A model generated the notes under the pieces. That model was not told the origin of the DNA and searched no databases. It saw only the letters and a list, made by a program, of their open reading frames with translations. This document shows, one piece after another, positions 6,713 through 8,290 of a DNA stretch of 8,290 nt (the first letter of the stretch is position 1; every line of letters starts with the position of its first letter). Location of the stretch: NCBI GenBank assembly GCA_900769055.1, contig CAAGFF010000167.1, positions 1-8,290 of the forward strand, in the 5' to 3' direction. A program made the translations under genes and the position numbers. The stretch comes from an uncultured Prevotella sp. Lineage in GTDB: Bacteria; Bacteroidota; Bacteroidia; Bacteroidales; Bacteroidaceae.

Positions 6713-8290
6713 ATGAAACTCAATAATATCAAAACATACATCGGGGCAGCTGCTTTAGCTCTCTCCATGAGCTGTGTAAGCACTTCCTGCATCAACGACC
6801 TTGATGTGGAAAACATCAATCCTGCGCAGCAGTCCACATTGGACAAAGATGCCCTCTTCAATAAGATTTACTCCAGCTTCGTACTTACAGGACAGACTGG
6901 CCCTAATGGTAACGGTGATATACAGGATGCCGATGAGGGTCGCTCTGAGTTCTTCCGTATGTCATGGAACCTCAATGAGCTCACCACTGACGAGGCTCAC
7001 TGGATATGGTATAAGAACGATGCCGGCTACGAAGACCTCGTGGAGAATACCTACGGCGCTGACAATGCAGTGTCAACAGGTCTCTACTACCGTATCTACT
7101 TCACCATCACTCTCTGCAACTACTATCTCGACGAGATGCAGGAGGATGGCACAGAGGAGACAGCAGCTCGTCGCGCTGAGGTGCGTTTCATCCGTGCATA
7201 CAACTATTACACCATCATGGACCTCTACGGCAACGCCGCATTCACTGAACATGTAGGTGAAAAGGGAGCGTACTACACCCGCGACAAGTTCTTCACATAC
7301 GTGGAAAACGAACTTACCGAACTTGAGAAGGACCTCAAAGAGCCTGGCAAGAACACCTACGGACGTATCGACAAGGCCGCTGCATGGATGATGCTCTCAC
7401 GCCTTTACCTCAACTCTCAGGTTTACACTGGCAAGGCACAGTGGGAAAAAGCTAGAGAATATGCAGAGAAGGTACTCAACAACGGTTACTACGAGCTCTT
7501 CGAAAACAGCAAGACCGATGAGGTTACCGGCAAGAAGTATGCTGCAATCAACCCTACTACCAACGAGAGATTCACTGCATACCAGATGCTCTTCCTCGCT
7601 GACAACGACCAGAGCGGAGCTCGCAAGGAGATTCTTCTCCCTGTTCTCCACGATGGTGTCAACACCAAGAGTTACGGTGGAATGCACGCTCTCATCCTTA
7701 GTTCATACTCTGCTGAGATGAGTGAATACGTTCCTTCCGGCACTTCAAACAGCTGGGGCAAGTGCTGCCGCGTTCAGGGCAAGCTCTGCGACATCTTCTT
7801 CGGTGGCACTGACGTTTCCGGTTTCAATACTGTTGCAGCCGTTACTGAAGCTGCAAATGACGATCGTGCTCTCATCTTCCCTGGTTCTTACACCAAGAAT
7901 ATCGAGAATGAGGACGACCAGAATGCCGGCTATGCTTGCATAAAGTTCCGCAATGTCCGTTCTGACGGTAAGTCAACATCTACCAACAACGAATTCGTAG
8001 ATACCGACTTCCCTCTGATTCGTATCGCTGAGGCTTACCTCAACTACGCTGAGGCTGACGCACGTCTCAACAATGGCGTTACTACAGCTAAGGGTGCTGA
8101 GATGATCAACAAGCTTCAGGACCGTGCCAACGTACCTGTTGCTAGCCAGAGCGAAAAGTACAGTCTCTCTGACATCCGCGACCAGTGGGCTAAGGAGTAT
8201 TGGTTTGAGGGTCGCCGCCGCATGGACCTCGTTCGTTTCAACAGCTTCGGTGGTAACAACAAGTACTACTGGGAGTGGAAGGGCAACGCC
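6713..8290 (+). CDS. susD: SusD-type starch-binding outer-membrane lipoprotein (3' end missing)
   Basis: This surface lipoprotein binds oligosaccharide and closes over SusC. The frame is open for 526 residues to the window edge with no stop; compared with B. thetaiotaomicron SusD (551 residues) roughly 35 residues are missing. The signal peptide ends at a lipobox with lipidated Cys C26 (STSC then INDLDV, very like the mature start of SusD); C21 is a less likely alternative. The alpha-helical TPR-like body follows, with family signatures RAEVRFIRAYNYY (154-166), DLYGN (170-174), GRIDKAAAWMMLSRLYL (217-233), DFPLIRIAEAYLNYAEA (432-448) and the C-terminal WFEGRRRMDLVRF (497-509). Residues matching what I recall as the SusD starch site are kept: R82, W97, W99, N102 (NELTTDEAHWIWYKN region), Y321 (KSYGG) and W348 (NSW). 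This supports starch or maltodextrin as ligand. Unusual are three cysteines close to W348 (C351, C352, C359). It shares the skewed codon use of susC and a 22-bp gap with it. Confidence 0.95.
   Translation, partial: MKLNNIKTYIGAAALALSMSCVSTSCINDLDVENINPAQQSTLDKDALFNKIYSSFVLTGQTGPNGNGDIQDADEGRSEFFRMSWNLNELTTDEAHWIWYKNDAGYEDLVENTYGADNAVSTGLYYRIYFTITLCNYYLDEMQEDGTEETAARRAEVRFIRAYNYYTIMDLYGNAAFTEHVGEKGAYYTRDKFFTYVENELTELEKDLKEPGKNTYGRIDKAAAWMMLSRLYLNSQVYTGKAQWEKAREYAEKVLNNGYYELFENSKTDEVTGKKYAAINPTTNERFTAYQMLFLADNDQSGARKEILLPVLHDGVNTKSYGGMHALILSSYSAEMSEYVPSGTSNSWGKCCRVQGKLCDIFFGGTDVSGFNTVAAVTEAANDDRALIFPGSYTKNIENEDDQNAGYACIKFRNVRSDGKSTSTNNEFVDTDFPLIRIAEAYLNYAEADARLNNGVTTAKGAEMINKLQDRANVPVASQSEKYSLSDIRDQWAKEYWFEGRRRMDLVRFNSFGGNNKYYWEWKGNA

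Noticed and set aside
6801..7256. Plus-strand 151-codon open frame inside susD
   Set aside because: Lies wholly within the true susD frame, which has the lipobox and all family signatures.
1..8290. CRISPR array, tRNA or rRNA gene, insertion sequence, phage or defence module
   Set aside because: No spaced direct repeats, clover-leaf or rRNA sequence, transposase, or defence-type domain was seen; nearly all of the window is accounted for by five ordinary genes and one regulatory region.

Overview
The window looks like chromosomal DNA from a Bacteroidales bacterium, most likely of the Prevotella/Segatella type. Three things point there: a SusC/SusD outer-membrane glycan-uptake pair, a promoter of the Bacteroidetes form (TTTG, 20 bp spacer, TAnnTTTG), and mostly A-rich leaders without a Shine-Dalgarno sequence. 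The genus is an inference from overall appearance; no search was run.

Layout. Positions 1-53 are a guanine-free A/C-rich leader made of three tandem 16-bp repeats, ending directly at the start codon of an Sfp-type 4'-phosphopantetheinyl transferase (54-659, +). That gene converges, with a 20-bp gap, on a minus-strand operon: a LacI-family regulator (3154-2108) followed 57 bp later by an MFS sugar transporter of the sucrose/maltose (GPH-like) type (2050-680). A 425-bp non-coding region (3155-3579) separates this operon from the divergent plus-strand pair susC (3580-6690) and susD (6713 to beyond 8290, cut by the window edge).

How the genes fit together. SusD is the substrate-binding lid and SusC the TonB-dependent channel that bring oligosaccharides across the outer membrane. 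The MFS protein would carry the di- or oligosaccharide across the inner membrane, and the LacI-type protein would sense sugar and control the locus. SusD keeps the residues I recall as the starch-binding arc of Bacteroides thetaiotaomicron SusD (R82, W97, W99, N102, Y321, W348 here). The best reading is therefore a starch/maltodextrin utilisation locus controlled by a LacI-type regulator rather than the membrane-bound SusR of the classical B. thetaiotaomicron sus operon. SusE/SusF-like proteins and GH13 enzymes would be expected just past the right edge.

I did not find a new biological system here. The less ordinary parts are the regulatory DNA between lacI and susC (a perfect lacI promoter, an inverted pair of similar 13-15 bp elements with one copy covering a candidate susC -7 box, and a hairpin plus repeated arm in the putative leader), the 16-bp repeats before the transferase, and a strong Shine-Dalgarno before susD.
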